From positions 1 through 21,056 of the forward strand of contig NIUZ01000016.1 of NCBI GenBank assembly GCA_002254285.1: DNA of 21,056 nt. The letters run 5' to 3'. Within the stretch, counting starts at the first letter, position 1. The number at the start of each line of letters is the position of its first letter. The notes under the pieces are model-generated. The model was not told where the DNA came from and did no database searches. It saw only the letters and a program-made list of their open reading frames with translations. Shown here in pieces: positions 6,153-13,995 of this stretch. This DNA comes from Bacteroidetes bacterium 4572_112 (GTDB lineage Bacteria > Bacteroidota > Bacteroidia > Bacteroidales > UBA1556). Position numbers and translations under genes: made by a program.

Positions 6153-7244
6153 ATGAAATATTTAATTACCGTATTTTTATTAAGCTTAACATTAAGCATC
6201 GTAGCTCAAGAAAATAGTGATGAATACAAACAAGTTGAATTCTTCAAACTTAATGAATCCAACGACCTCTTTACATATTGGTATCAATCGGATAAATATT
6301 TCACTGATGGTATACATTTAGAATTTGTTCATCATATTTTCAATAATAAAATTGCCGACAAAGCATTATTGGGTTTTGACACAAAGTATAAGGATTTTGG
6401 GTTGAGCTTTAATCACGATATGTATACTCCTGACAACACCGAAACATCCGATGTTGACTCCACAGACAGACCTTACGCTGGGCAACTATATTTTACTTAT
6501 AAGAAAGTTTCGAATCAATTTTTTCGTGCACGTAAACTAAGCACGGTTCTGTCAATAGGAATACAAGGACCTGCAGCAATGGCTGGCAAAGCACAAAATT
6601 TTGTACATAAAGCTGTGGATAATCCCACATCCAAAGGTTGGGATAATCAGCTTAGCAATGGACTTATTATAGATTATGAAGTGGAGTATATGGCTATGAT
6701 TCCGCTGTGGAGTCCTGTAAATGAGCTCCACTATATTGCAAATGCGCATATAGGAACTCTAAACACTAGCGCAGAAATTGGGTTTCGATTCAAATTTGGT
6801 AGATATACTGATAGCTATATGAACTATTACGGAATTGCCAACGACAGAAATCAACATAATTTTACAGCTGCTGATATTTCTAAAATGAATAAGCATCGAC
6901 GTAAAATAATACCCAAACACATACGAAACCAAAGTCTCGATTTACAAGCAGATTACCTAAATAGAAGAATGGGAAGGAAATTTCAATTATATTTTTTTAC
7001 CGAAGGAACTTTATCTTATGTACTGCACGATGGTTCAGTACAAGGTTCATTAATACAATTTTCCCCAAATATATATGAATATACTTATAGCGATTACGGT
7101 CACGCCAAACTTCTTGGTCGCTATGGTTTTGTTGTTCAATATTCACATTTTTATTTTGAATATGCACGCTATTTACAGAACGATTCCTATCAGCACCATG
7201 GTGTTTTTGGTTATGGTAAAATCATTCTCAGTTGGGTTTTCTAA
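6153..7244 (+). CDS. LpxR-family (DUF2219) outer-membrane lipid A deacylase-like protein
   Basis: A 363-residue protein with a signal peptide (MKYLITVFLLSLTLSIVAQ) and a beta-barrel. It carries the LpxR family landmarks: NESNDLFTYWYQSDKYFTDG (34-53), DRPYAGQLYF (105-114), GIQGPAAMAGKAQNFVHK (136-153, with H152), then GWDNQLSNGLIIDYEVEY. LpxR removes the 3'-acyloxyacyl group of lipid A in the outer membrane, using Asn, Asp, Thr and His residues of these motifs. The segment between GP and Q (AAMAGKA) departs from the Gly-Glu-rich form I expect, so activity is not certain. It lies 30 nt after the broken patatin gene with no promoter box between, so the two were probably one outer-membrane lipid operon, and its expression may now depend on that remnant's promoter. 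Confidence 0.82.
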   Translation: MKYLITVFLLSLTLSIVAQENSDEYKQVEFFKLNESNDLFTYWYQSDKYFTDGIHLEFVHHIFNNKIADKALLGFDTKYKDFGLSFNHDMYTPDNTETSDVDSTDRPYAGQLYFTYKKVSNQFFRARKLSTVLSIGIQGPAAMAGKAQNFVHKAVDNPTSKGWDNQLSNGLIIDYEVEYMAMIPLWSPVNELHYIANAHIGTLNTSAEIGFRFKFGRYTDSYMNYYGIANDRNQHNFTAADISKMNKHRRKIIPKHIRNQSLDLQADYLNRRMGRKFQLYFFTEGTLSYVLHDGSVQGSLIQFSPNIYEYTYSDYGHAKLLGRYGFVVQYSHFYFEYARYLQNDSYQHHGVFGYGKIILSWVF

Positions 7245-7374
7245 TACCAAATAATAATAGAATTTCGCTCCATTATTTCATAAACCATTTATAATAAATA
7301 TAATATAATTATTAAGAACAATTATAAATAACCCCTTTTACTGTTATTTGATTAACAATAGTTATTTTTTTGCT

Positions 7375-7382
7375 TATATTTG
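7375..7382 (+). promoter_or_regulatory. promoter -7 box for the hyd operon
   Basis: TATATTTG matches TAnnTTTG exactly and is followed by about 80 nt of leader before the HydC start at 7470. A TTTG at 7347-7350 is 24 nt upstream, somewhat far for a -33 element. The rest of the 7245-7469 gap is AT-rich with no clear hairpin or operator. Confidence 0.65.
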
Positions 7383-7469
7383 CAAAACAGAATCCAGTCA
7401 CAATATCACTTTAATCAATCCCAAAATTAAATTGATATTCATTAATAACAACATCAACACTTTTAAGTT

Positions 7470-7934
7470 ATGGAAGAAGTATCTAAAATAATCAAAGAAA
7501 AAATTAAAGAAGTTGGCAATCAGCGCACAGCTCTACTCCCAATATTACAAGCAATAATGAAGGAGCAAAACTATGTCAAAAAAGAAGATATGGTTGATGT
7601 AGCTGAAGCTTTAGATATTTCTGCAGCAGATGTATACGGTACATCATCATTCTATTCGTTTATAGAAACCGAAGAAACTGGCAAGTACCTGATTAGAATA
7701 TGTAAATCTATAACCTGCGAAAACAAAGGAAAGAAACAAGTATTAAAGGCCATAGAAAAAGAGTTACAAATAGATTTGGGAGAAACAACCTACGATAAGA
7801 AATTCACTTTAAAACCGACAAATTGTCTCGGCTTATGCGATATGGGACCTGCAATGCTAATAAATGATGAGCCTTTTACCGAGCTTACAACAGAATTAGT
7901 TTCAGAAATAATTTGTGAATTTAGAAACCGATAA
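7470..7934 (+). CDS. hydC: [FeFe] hydrogenase subunit HydC (NuoE-like, [2Fe-2S] thioredoxin-fold)
   Basis: 154 residues of the NuoE type: an N-terminal helical bundle (RTALLPILQAIMKEQNYVKKEDMVDVAEAL, VYGTSSFYSF) and a thioredoxin-like ferredoxin domain with the four [2Fe-2S] ligands C78, C83, C119 and C123 (ICKSITC and NCLGLC). It passes electrons within the HydABC complex beside the NuoF-like subunit in the cytoplasm. It is the first gene of the hydCBA operon, 11 nt before hydB, as in other trimeric NAD-linked [FeFe] hydrogenases. No other complex I genes are nearby, so assignment to hydrogenase rather than to NADH dehydrogenase is firm. Confidence 0.93.
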   Translation: MEEVSKIIKEKIKEVGNQRTALLPILQAIMKEQNYVKKEDMVDVAEALDISAADVYGTSSFYSFIETEETGKYLIRICKSITCENKGKKQVLKAIEKELQIDLGETTYDKKFTLKPTNCLGLCDMGPAMLINDEPFTELTTELVSEIICEFRNR

Positions 7935-7945
7935 AAACTATTGTT

Positions 7946-9109
7946 ATGTCAAATAAAGGATTAAGAAAAGTCGATATTTTATTCAGTCAATACTCTGTTG
8001 CTCCGTATCAGATATTGAAGCAGACAATGAAGAAAAACAAAGCCGATGTACTTACCGAGATTAATGAATCGGGTCTACGCGGAAGAGGTGGTGCAGGTTT
8101 CCCAACAGGTATGAAATGGCAAATTATGGCTGACGAAAAAGCTGAAGAAAAATACATAATTTGTAATGCTGATGAAGGAGAACCTGGTACTTTTAAGGAT
8201 AGAAAGTTATTAGTAGAAGTTCCTCGAAAAGTAATTTCGGGAATGGCCATTGCCGCATGGATAACAAATTCTACCAAAGGATATATCTATTTACGAGCGG
8301 AGTATAATTACTTAATACCAGCATTAAAAAAAGAACTTGAAGTTTTTGAGGAATACTCAAAACAATTTGGCTTGGATTTTCCCATTGAAATATTTAGTGG
8401 TTCAGGAGCTTATGTTTGTGGAGAAGAAACTGCACTTATAGAATCAATGGAAGGTAAAAGAGGAGAACCCCGCAATAAACCACCTTTCCCAACTCAAGAA
8501 GGATACTTGGGCAAACCAACATTGGTAAATAATGTTGAAACTTTGGCATCAGTATCAATGGTATGTAGATATGGCTCAGAAAAATATAAATCATTAGGAA
8601 CTGATGCTCAGCGTGGCTCCAAATTATTCTCCTTATCGGGAGACTCACCAAAAGAAGGAGTACACGAATTTGAACTTGGAATGAAGGTTTCTGATTTTGT
8701 AGCCGAATATGGAGATGGTGATACCAAAGCAATACAGGTAGGTGGAGTAGCAGGGTACTGTATACCTCGAAAGAATTTTGAGAACACAATAATAGGCGAA
8801 GGAAATACAACAGGCGGAGCTACAATGATATTCAATAGCACCCGATCAATGTATAATGTAATACATAATTACTTAGAGTTTTTTGTGGAAGAGTCATGTG
8901 GGCAATGCACTCCATGCCGAGTAGGTACGCAGCAATTATTGAAAGGAATTGAAGCAGTAAAAGTTGGTGATAAACCTGAGTGCTACCTTCAGGATTTGAT
9001 AAAACTAAGTAAAACGATGAAAATTACATCAAAATGCGGTTTAGGACAATCAGTAACCAATTCATTTACATCAATAATCACAAATTTTCCCGAGGAAATG
9101 ATTTATTAG
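7946..9109 (+). CDS. hydB: [FeFe] hydrogenase subunit HydB (NuoF-like), short form
   Basis: The NADH- and FMN-binding subunit. Visible motifs are RGRGGAGFPTGMKW (nucleotide-binding loop), CNADEGEPGTFKDR, SGAYVCGEETALIESMEGKRGEPRNKPPFP (FMN/NAD region) and the [4Fe-4S] ligands C318, C321, C324 and C364 (ESCGQCTPCRVGT...CGLGQS). At 387 residues it is a bare NuoF core: the N-terminal thioredoxin-like [2Fe-2S] domain and the C-terminal two-[4Fe-4S] ferredoxin domain found in bifurcating HydB proteins of about 600 residues are both absent. The gene stops 34 nt before hydA and no ferredoxin-like frame fills the gap, so the shortness is genuine. I infer that the complex may couple H2 directly to NAD(H) rather than bifurcate with ferredoxin. 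Confidence 0.93.
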   Translation: MSNKGLRKVDILFSQYSVAPYQILKQTMKKNKADVLTEINESGLRGRGGAGFPTGMKWQIMADEKAEEKYIICNADEGEPGTFKDRKLLVEVPRKVISGMAIAAWITNSTKGYIYLRAEYNYLIPALKKELEVFEEYSKQFGLDFPIEIFSGSGAYVCGEETALIESMEGKRGEPRNKPPFPTQEGYLGKPTLVNNVETLASVSMVCRYGSEKYKSLGTDAQRGSKLFSLSGDSPKEGVHEFELGMKVSDFVAEYGDGDTKAIQVGGVAGYCIPRKNFENTIIGEGNTTGGATMIFNSTRSMYNVIHNYLEFFVEESCGQCTPCRVGTQQLLKGIEAVKVGDKPECYLQDLIKLSKTMKITSKCGLGQSVTNSFTSIITNFPEEMIY

Positions 9110-9143
9110 TTAGTCATTCTAACAATTATTAAAACAAGGTATT

Positions 9144-10928
9144 ATGTCAACAATCAAATTAATTATAGATGGCCAAGAAATAGAAGTTAAAAACGGTACT
9201 ACTATTTTAGAGGCAGCCAAGAAAATAAATGTAAATATACCCACATTATGTCATCACGAAGACTTATGTGTGGCAGGAAACTGCCGTGTTTGCGTAGTTG
9301 AAGTAAAAGGAAGAGAGCGCTTGGAGGCATCGTGTGCTGTTCCAGCTGAAGAGGGAATGGATATACTAACAAATAGCGCAAAGATAAGGAACGCACGTAA
9401 GGACATTGTATCATTATTAGTTTCGGAACATAATACACAATGCACAACATGCTATAGAAATACGAATTGCGAATTGCAAGAGTTGGCTGCAGAATATAAT
9501 GTAGATGGAAACAAATACTTAAGTGTACTAAAAGAAGGAATAGAGATTGACACATCATCATGGTCAATAGAAAAAGATGATAGTAAATGTATACATTGCC
9601 AGCGCTGTGTACGAACTTGTGCCGAATTACAACACGTAAATGCCCTTACAGCAGCATTTAAAGGCAATGAAATGAAAATATCCACCTTTGGAGAGCTTCC
9701 ATTTAATGAGGTAGTGTGTACAAATTGTGGGCAATGTGTAAACCATTGCCCTACAGGCGCTCTTACCGAAAGACGATATTTTGACCAAGTATGGGAAGCA
9801 TTGGGCGACCACAGTAAGCATGTAGTTATGAATACAGCGCCATCGGTTCGTGTAGCATTGGGAGAAATGCTTGGCTACGAAGTTGGCACAAGAGTAACAG
9901 GTAAAATGGTTACTGCAATGAAAAAGATTGGAGCAGACTCGGTACTAGATACTGATTTTTCGGCAGATTTAACAATCATAGAAGAAGGACATGAACTATT
10001 AAGTAGACTTCGCAAAGTTCTGCTAAAAAAGGATACCAATATAAAACTACCTATGATAACATCGTGCTCCCCTGGCTGGGTAAAATTTATTGAGCATATG
10101 TACCCTAATCATTTAGGCCATCTTTCAACTTGTAAATCACCTCAGCAAATGTTTGGCGCATTAACAAAAACATATTATGCTGAGAAAAAAGGAATTGATC
10201 CAAAAGATATTGTAAGTGTTGCAATTATGCCTTGCGCTGCCAAAAAGTATGAAGCAAACCGTGCCGAAATGAACGACAGTGGTTATAGAGATATAGACGC
10301 AGGATTAACAACTCGTGAGTTTGGGTTAATGATAAAGCAAGCCGGATTAAACTTTCAGAATTTAGAAGATTCAGAATTCGACAGCATAATGGGCGAATCC
10401 ACTGGTGCAGGAGTAATATTTGGCGCTACAGGCGGAGTAATGGAAGCTGCATTACGAACAGCATATACAATAGTTACTGGAAGAAATGTACCTTTCAAAA
10501 ACTTGAATATAACAGCAGTGAGAGGCACAGAAGGAATTCGTAAAGCTAGCATAAAAATTGACGGTTGCCTCGAAGAGTGGGCTTTCCTTGAAGGAGCAGA
10601 ACTAAATGTTGCTGTTGCTCATGGATTAAAAAATGCACGAACAATAATGGATGAAGTGGCAAGCGGCAAATCAAATTATCACTTTATTGAGGTAATGGGT
10701 TGCCCAGGAGGTTGTATTGGTGGCGGTGGTCAACCTATACCTACTAATGCAGACATTAGAGCAAAACGTATTCAAGCAATATATGAAGAAGACATGAGTA
10801 AGTCGATACGTATGTCGCACGAAAACCCTGAAATAGTACGAATATATAAAGAGTTTTTGGGTGAGCCATTAGGCGAAAAATCTCATAAATTACTTCATAC
10901 TCATTATCATAAACGAAATAGATATTAA
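9144..10928 (+). CDS. hydA: [FeFe] hydrogenase catalytic subunit HydA (group A3-like)
   Basis: The 594-residue catalytic subunit interconverting protons and H2. Domains in order: plant-type [2Fe-2S] ferredoxin (C36, C47, C50, C64); His-Cys [4Fe-4S] motif H96-x3-C100-x2-C103-x5-C109; two [4Fe-4S] motifs (C149, C152, C155, C159; C192, C195, C198, C202); and the H-cluster domain with L1 TSCSPGW (306-312), L2 MPCAAKKYE (C364) and L3 EVMGCPGGCIGGGGQP (C520, C524). A C-terminal small-subunit region (IYEEDMSKSIRMSHENPEIVRIYKEFL) completes the fold. The cluster set fits the M3 or A3 type paired with HydB and HydC. L1 has Ser where clostridial prototypes read TSCCPGW. The maturases HydE, HydF and HydG are not in the window and must be supplied elsewhere. 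Subunit identity is very secure; direction and bifurcation cannot be read from sequence. Confidence 0.96.
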   Translation: MSTIKLIIDGQEIEVKNGTTILEAAKKINVNIPTLCHHEDLCVAGNCRVCVVEVKGRERLEASCAVPAEEGMDILTNSAKIRNARKDIVSLLVSEHNTQCTTCYRNTNCELQELAAEYNVDGNKYLSVLKEGIEIDTSSWSIEKDDSKCIHCQRCVRTCAELQHVNALTAAFKGNEMKISTFGELPFNEVVCTNCGQCVNHCPTGALTERRYFDQVWEALGDHSKHVVMNTAPSVRVALGEMLGYEVGTRVTGKMVTAMKKIGADSVLDTDFSADLTIIEEGHELLSRLRKVLLKKDTNIKLPMITSCSPGWVKFIEHMYPNHLGHLSTCKSPQQMFGALTKTYYAEKKGIDPKDIVSVAIMPCAAKKYEANRAEMNDSGYRDIDAGLTTREFGLMIKQAGLNFQNLEDSEFDSIMGESTGAGVIFGATGGVMEAALRTAYTIVTGRNVPFKNLNITAVRGTEGIRKASIKIDGCLEEWAFLEGAELNVAVAHGLKNARTIMDEVASGKSNYHFIEVMGCPGGCIGGGGQPIPTNADIRAKRIQAIYEEDMSKSIRMSHENPEIVRIYKEFLGEPLGEKSHKLLHTHYHKRNRY

Positions 10929-11058
10929 AACTTATGGTATTTATGTGATTTTTATAATGTAATAATTCCTTATTTGTTTAAGCGTTTAATTGTTCAGATT
11001 ATTGATAGTATGAACTATTGTAAATTATAAAGTTCCCCAAAAAAAATGATAAAACAAA

Positions 11059-11088
11059 CAGCCCGATTAATAAATACTAATCGGGCTG
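11059..11088. terminator. bidirectional terminator between hydA and the NRAMP-like gene
   Basis: CAGCCCGATTA (11059-11069) and TAATCGGGCTG (11078-11088) form a perfect 11-bp stem with an 8-nt loop. On the minus strand the stem is followed by a T-rich run (TTTGTTTTATCATTTTTT), so it best ends the NRAMP-like transcript. On the + strand it is followed by CCTCTATTTG, weaker but usable for hydA. The remaining 130 bp after hydA show nothing else. Confidence 0.88.
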
Positions 11089-11110
11089 CCTCTATTTGAT
11101 TTAATTGATT

Positions 11111-12370
11111 TTATAAAAATCTCCAATAGATAAAAAATGCACTAAAACCTGTCATAATAATTAAGCTGATAAGCGCATAAAGTTTAAATATTTTCTTCGG
11201 CTTATGAGATTCGGGCATATGGCTATGGGTTACAACCTTATAATTTAGAAAAGCCAATGCTGGAGCTAACACAAAACTTAGCGTTGTAGCAAAATCAACC
11301 ATCTGCTTCATATTACTCATAAAAAAGCCAAGAATTATTAGTGTGCCAGTCATCAGCACAATCATCATTATTATCCACCAATTTTTCTCTTTCTTGGGGG
11401 TGTTAATTTCAAGCTTTTCAAAACTTAAGTTTAATGCTGGCACCATTGATCGAGTATAGGCATCAAAGCAAGTAAGAGTAGTACTAAACATAGTAGCAAG
11501 CGCTGCTGTAGCAATTACTGGATAAGCCCAAATACCAATACTACTTGTAAATAGATCTATTAGCTGACCAGCAAATACAGCAGATGCTCCACTAAACTCT
11601 TGTCCTTGACCATACATTATTAAAGCTCCCAAAGATAAAAAACCAAAAGCCAAAACCACGGTACCTATATAACCTATATTAAAATCCAAAAGAGCAGCTT
11701 TTATATCAATATCCATTTTCATTTCTTTACGCTTGGCCTCTGCCCATATGGATTGCCAAACAGAAATATCTATTGGACCAGGCATCCATCCAAAGAAAGC
11801 TATAAGGAAAGCCACATCAACAGGATTACTTAGGTCAAACAGCTTTACCATCTCTGGATTGGGATTAAACCCATTTTTGAAATATGCACTTATAACCGCT
11901 ACCAATGTTGATAGTGCTAATATAACTATCACATACTTAATAAGTTTATCTAGAATAGAGTAATTACCGATTATGAGTATTGTGGCAGTTAGAACTAATA
12001 AAAATGCACTAATCCAAAATGTAGAAATACTAATTCCAAACACGCTAGCCACAAGGCCAGCTGTAACAACTGTAACACCTGACTGTAGTACAAACATTGA
12101 AGCAATGGTTACCGCTAGATATATCCAGACTGCCCACCTACCTATTTTGGAATAACCTGTAATTAGATTATTGCCCGTAGCAGCAGTATAACGAGGGGCA
12201 AACTCAAAGAATGGATACTTAAGAATATTAGCAATCACAATAACCCACATAAGTTCAAAACCAAAGCTCGCTCCTGCCCTAGTACTCTGTACCAGATGCG
12301 AAACTCCAACTGCAGCGCCAGCATAAAGTAATCCTGGGCCAAGGGTTTTTATTAATTTCTTGAAATCCAT
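11111..12370 (-). CDS. non-canonical NRAMP-family transporter
   Basis: About eleven membrane helices in 419 residues. The start, LGPGLLYAGAAVGVSHLVQSTRAGASFGFELMWVI, aligns with NRAMP (SLC11) helix 1, but the metal-binding DPGN signature is replaced by GVSH. In helix 6 the MPHN motif reads MPGP (FFGWMPGPIDISVWQS): the methionine is kept while His and Asn are lost. Canonical NRAMPs import Mn2+ or Fe2+ with protons through the Asp, Asn and Met of these motifs, so the substrate here is probably different. NRAMP-related proteins with altered sites are known, including Mg2+ transporters, but I cannot place this one among them. It starts 10 nt after the UPF0045 gene and is probably co-transcribed with it. 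Fold assignment is good; substrate is open. Confidence 0.8.
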   Translation of the reverse strand: MDFKKLIKTLGPGLLYAGAAVGVSHLVQSTRAGASFGFELMWVIVIANILKYPFFEFAPRYTAATGNNLITGYSKIGRWAVWIYLAVTIASMFVLQSGVTVVTAGLVASVFGISISTFWISAFLLVLTATILIIGNYSILDKLIKYVIVILALSTLVAVISAYFKNGFNPNPEMVKLFDLSNPVDVAFLIAFFGWMPGPIDISVWQSIWAEAKRKEMKMDIDIKAALLDFNIGYIGTVVLAFGFLSLGALIMYGQGQEFSGASAVFAGQLIDLFTSSIGIWAYPVIATAALATMFSTTLTCFDAYTRSMVPALNLSFEKLEINTPKKEKNWWIIMMIVLMTGTLIILGFFMSNMKQMVDFATTLSFVLAPALAFLNYKVVTHSHMPESHKPKKIFKLYALISLIIMTGFSAFFIYWRFL

Positions 12371-12380
12371 AATTCGAAAT

Positions 12381-12695
12381 TTATTTATTTACCTCACCAA
12401 TTCTTTTCTCTATTGATTCTATCTTTTGAGTCATTCCTTTCTTTCTTCCTTTACGTATATCGATGGTTATAGCTGAATATACACGCTGCGATACAGGCTC
12501 CAATACTTTATAAGCCCTATTTACAATATCAAGGGCTTCCTCTAGAGTATCCGTTTCAATACTTGTACCCATAGGATTAAGCTTATACGGAACACCACTT
12601 TCATCAATCATTTTTAGCACCTTACTAACGTACTCACTACTACCCTTATCCCCTTTATCGGTAGGGAATATGGCAAAATTTAATATTGTTGACAT
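12381..12695 (-). CDS. UPF0045 / MTH1187-YkoF thiamine-binding-type protein
   Basis: A small ferredoxin-like-fold protein: ILNFAIFPTDKGDKGSSEYVSKVLKMIDESGVPYKLNPMGTSIETDTLEEALDIV, then SQRVYSAITIDIRKGRKKG. Family members of this size (about 100 residues) bind thiamine or its pyrimidine moiety and form dimers or tetramers; most have no proven role. I chose the Met at 12695 because the family usually begins just before this strand; an in-frame ATG at 12722 would add nine residues (MAYNPNIYS) that look unrelated. Its neighbour 10 nt downstream is a transporter with an unusual NRAMP binding site, suggesting that the pair handles a common substrate. Confidence 0.8.
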   Translation of the reverse strand: MSTILNFAIFPTDKGDKGSSEYVSKVLKMIDESGVPYKLNPMGTSIETDTLEEALDIVNRAYKVLEPVSQRVYSAITIDIRKGRKKGMTQKIESIEKRIGEVNK

Positions 12696-12784
12696 AGAAT
12701 AAATATTTGGGTTATAAGCCATGATAAATCTCTATTTTGTTATAATAAACCTATCTGTTGACTTTATGTTAATTCAATAATGAA

Positions 12785-12792
12785 CAAATTTA
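12785..12792 (-). promoter_or_regulatory. -7 box for the UPF0045/NRAMP-like operon
   Basis: The plus-strand sequence CAAATTTA reads TAAATTTG on the minus strand, fitting TAnnTTTG. Transcription would begin near 12778, about 80 nt before the preferred ATG at 12695. It is about 50 bp from the divergent + strand promoter at 12839. No obvious operator or thiamine riboswitch is seen in the leader. Confidence 0.5.
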
Positions 12793-12838
12793 CGGTTTTT
12801 AATAATATCTACGCTTGATTTACCTCATCAATTTTTGA

Positions 12839-12846
12839 TATATTTG
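12839..12846 (+). promoter_or_regulatory. -7 box for the 12882 secreted protein gene
   Basis: TATATTTG matches TAnnTTTG and lies 35 nt before the ATG at 12882. A TTG at 12815-12817 could be part of a weak -33 element. Confidence 0.6.
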
Positions 12847-12881
12847 TAAAATAATAAATATACACACAAAACTATTATAAA

Positions 12882-13919
12882 ATGAAAACAACTTTTACTC
12901 TCAGCCTTTTACTACTAATTAGTTTTTTATCATTAGCCCAAATTACAATTACAAAATCTGACATTGGTAGCCCTGATGATACTGTAAGATATAGTTACGC
13001 CATTTTCAATAATAATTCTTATCAAGATAGTGGTGCAAATCACACATGGGATTTTAGTAATTTAGTAGCATTCAAACAAAAAACAAGTGGCTATTATGGT
13101 ATGAGTGATGTAAATTTAATTTATAAGTTGGCATTTTGGGGTAGCGCTAATTTAGCTAGTCCTAGAGATGATATTAATATGCTAGGAATGTCAGTAACTG
13201 AGTCTTATTCATTTTACGATAAAAGCAATAGTGACTTACGAATAGTTGGCGCTGGTGGTAATATTAATGGTGCTCCAGTTCCTCTTGCATATGATGATGA
13301 TGATATTATTTATCGTTTTCCAATGGATTATGGCGATTTAGATTCTAGTGACTCGCATTATAGTCAGAGTTTAGCCAGTGTAGGATATATTGAACAAGAT
13401 TTGCACAGAGTAAATGAGGTAGATGGTTGGGGTACAATTATTACACCTCATGACACTTACCAATGTTTAAGGTTAAAATCAACCGTATATCAATCAGATT
13501 CTGTTTATATTACTTCATCAGACTTAGGGCTTCGTTTACCACAGAATTATACTGAATATATTTGGTTAGCAAAAGGAATGGATTTCCCTGTGGCTTATGC
13601 CAAAATCAGTCTAAATATTGGTTTCTTTACCTATATTGATGACTATATTCCTTTTACAAGCATTGATGATAGCAAGCAAATGAATTCAAACATAAGCATT
13701 TCACCAAATCCAAGTTCTGATATTGTAAAAATATCTAGCTCAGAAAACTCTTCTAATAGAAATATTAGTATTGTGGATATAAGTGGAAAAGTTGTTTATT
13801 CTAATAGCTTTCTAGGGGAAGAACTTACGATTAATGTAAAAAAATGGGGTTCAGGAATGTATTTTGTTATTATAAGAGACGATAAAGAAGAAGAAAGAAG
13901 TAAGCTTATTGTTAGGTAA
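12882..13919 (+). CDS. secreted protein of unknown function with T9SS type A sorting domain
   Basis: 345 residues with a signal peptide (MKTTFTLSLLLLISFLSLAQ) and a C-terminal sorting domain (about 265-345: ISISPNPSSDIVKISSS, IVDISGKVVYSN, WGSGMYFVII, terminal KLIVR), so it should be exported by Sec and then by the type IX system to the cell surface or medium. The central 240 residues are rich in Asp, Ser, Asn and Tyr, with strand-like alternation (SYAIFNNNSYQDSGANHTWDFSNL, DSDSHYSQSL-like stretches, WGTIITPHDTYQCLRLKST). I recognise no enzyme family or catalytic motif there. It is monocistronic, with its own promoter and terminator. Family and localisation are confident; function is unknown. 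Confidence 0.88.
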   Translation: MKTTFTLSLLLLISFLSLAQITITKSDIGSPDDTVRYSYAIFNNNSYQDSGANHTWDFSNLVAFKQKTSGYYGMSDVNLIYKLAFWGSANLASPRDDINMLGMSVTESYSFYDKSNSDLRIVGAGGNINGAPVPLAYDDDDIIYRFPMDYGDLDSSDSHYSQSLASVGYIEQDLHRVNEVDGWGTIITPHDTYQCLRLKSTVYQSDSVYITSSDLGLRLPQNYTEYIWLAKGMDFPVAYAKISLNIGFFTYIDDYIPFTSIDDSKQMNSNISISPNPSSDIVKISSSENSSNRNISIVDISGKVVYSNSFLGEELTINVKKWGSGMYFVIIRDDKEEERSKLIVR

Positions 13920-13936
13920 GGAAACTTACAATAACT

Positions 13937-13975
13937 AAAAAAGCTCCTCATTTATAAATAATGAGGAGCTTTTTT
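13937..13975. terminator. bidirectional terminator
   Basis: AAAAAAGCTCCTCATT (13937-13952) and AATGAGGAGCTTTTTT (13960-13975) form a perfect 16-bp stem with a 7-nt loop. A-run and T-run flanks let it act on both strands, between the convergent T9SS gene (+) and the WbpB-like gene (-). Confidence 0.93.
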
Positions 13976-13995
13976 GCTTAGTAATTTTTAAAACC

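Noticed and set aside
8436..8841. Minus-strand frames of 77 and 124 codons opposite hydB
   Set aside because: They overlap the strongly conserved HydB coding sequence, have no recognisable motifs and no promoter or start context.
7946..9109. HydB shortened by a frameshift or premature stop
   Set aside because: The gap to hydA is only 34 nt and holds no remnant of a C-terminal ferredoxin domain in any frame, so the short form appears genuine.
9202..9821. Several minus-strand frames opposite hydA
   Set aside because: Shadow frames over the Fe-S cluster domains of HydA; Cys-, Leu- and Ser-rich composition is a by-product of the sense codons.
12695..12778. Thiamine pyrophosphate riboswitch before the UPF0045 gene
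   Set aside because: The short leader has no THI-box-like CTGAGA or paired GC-rich helices.
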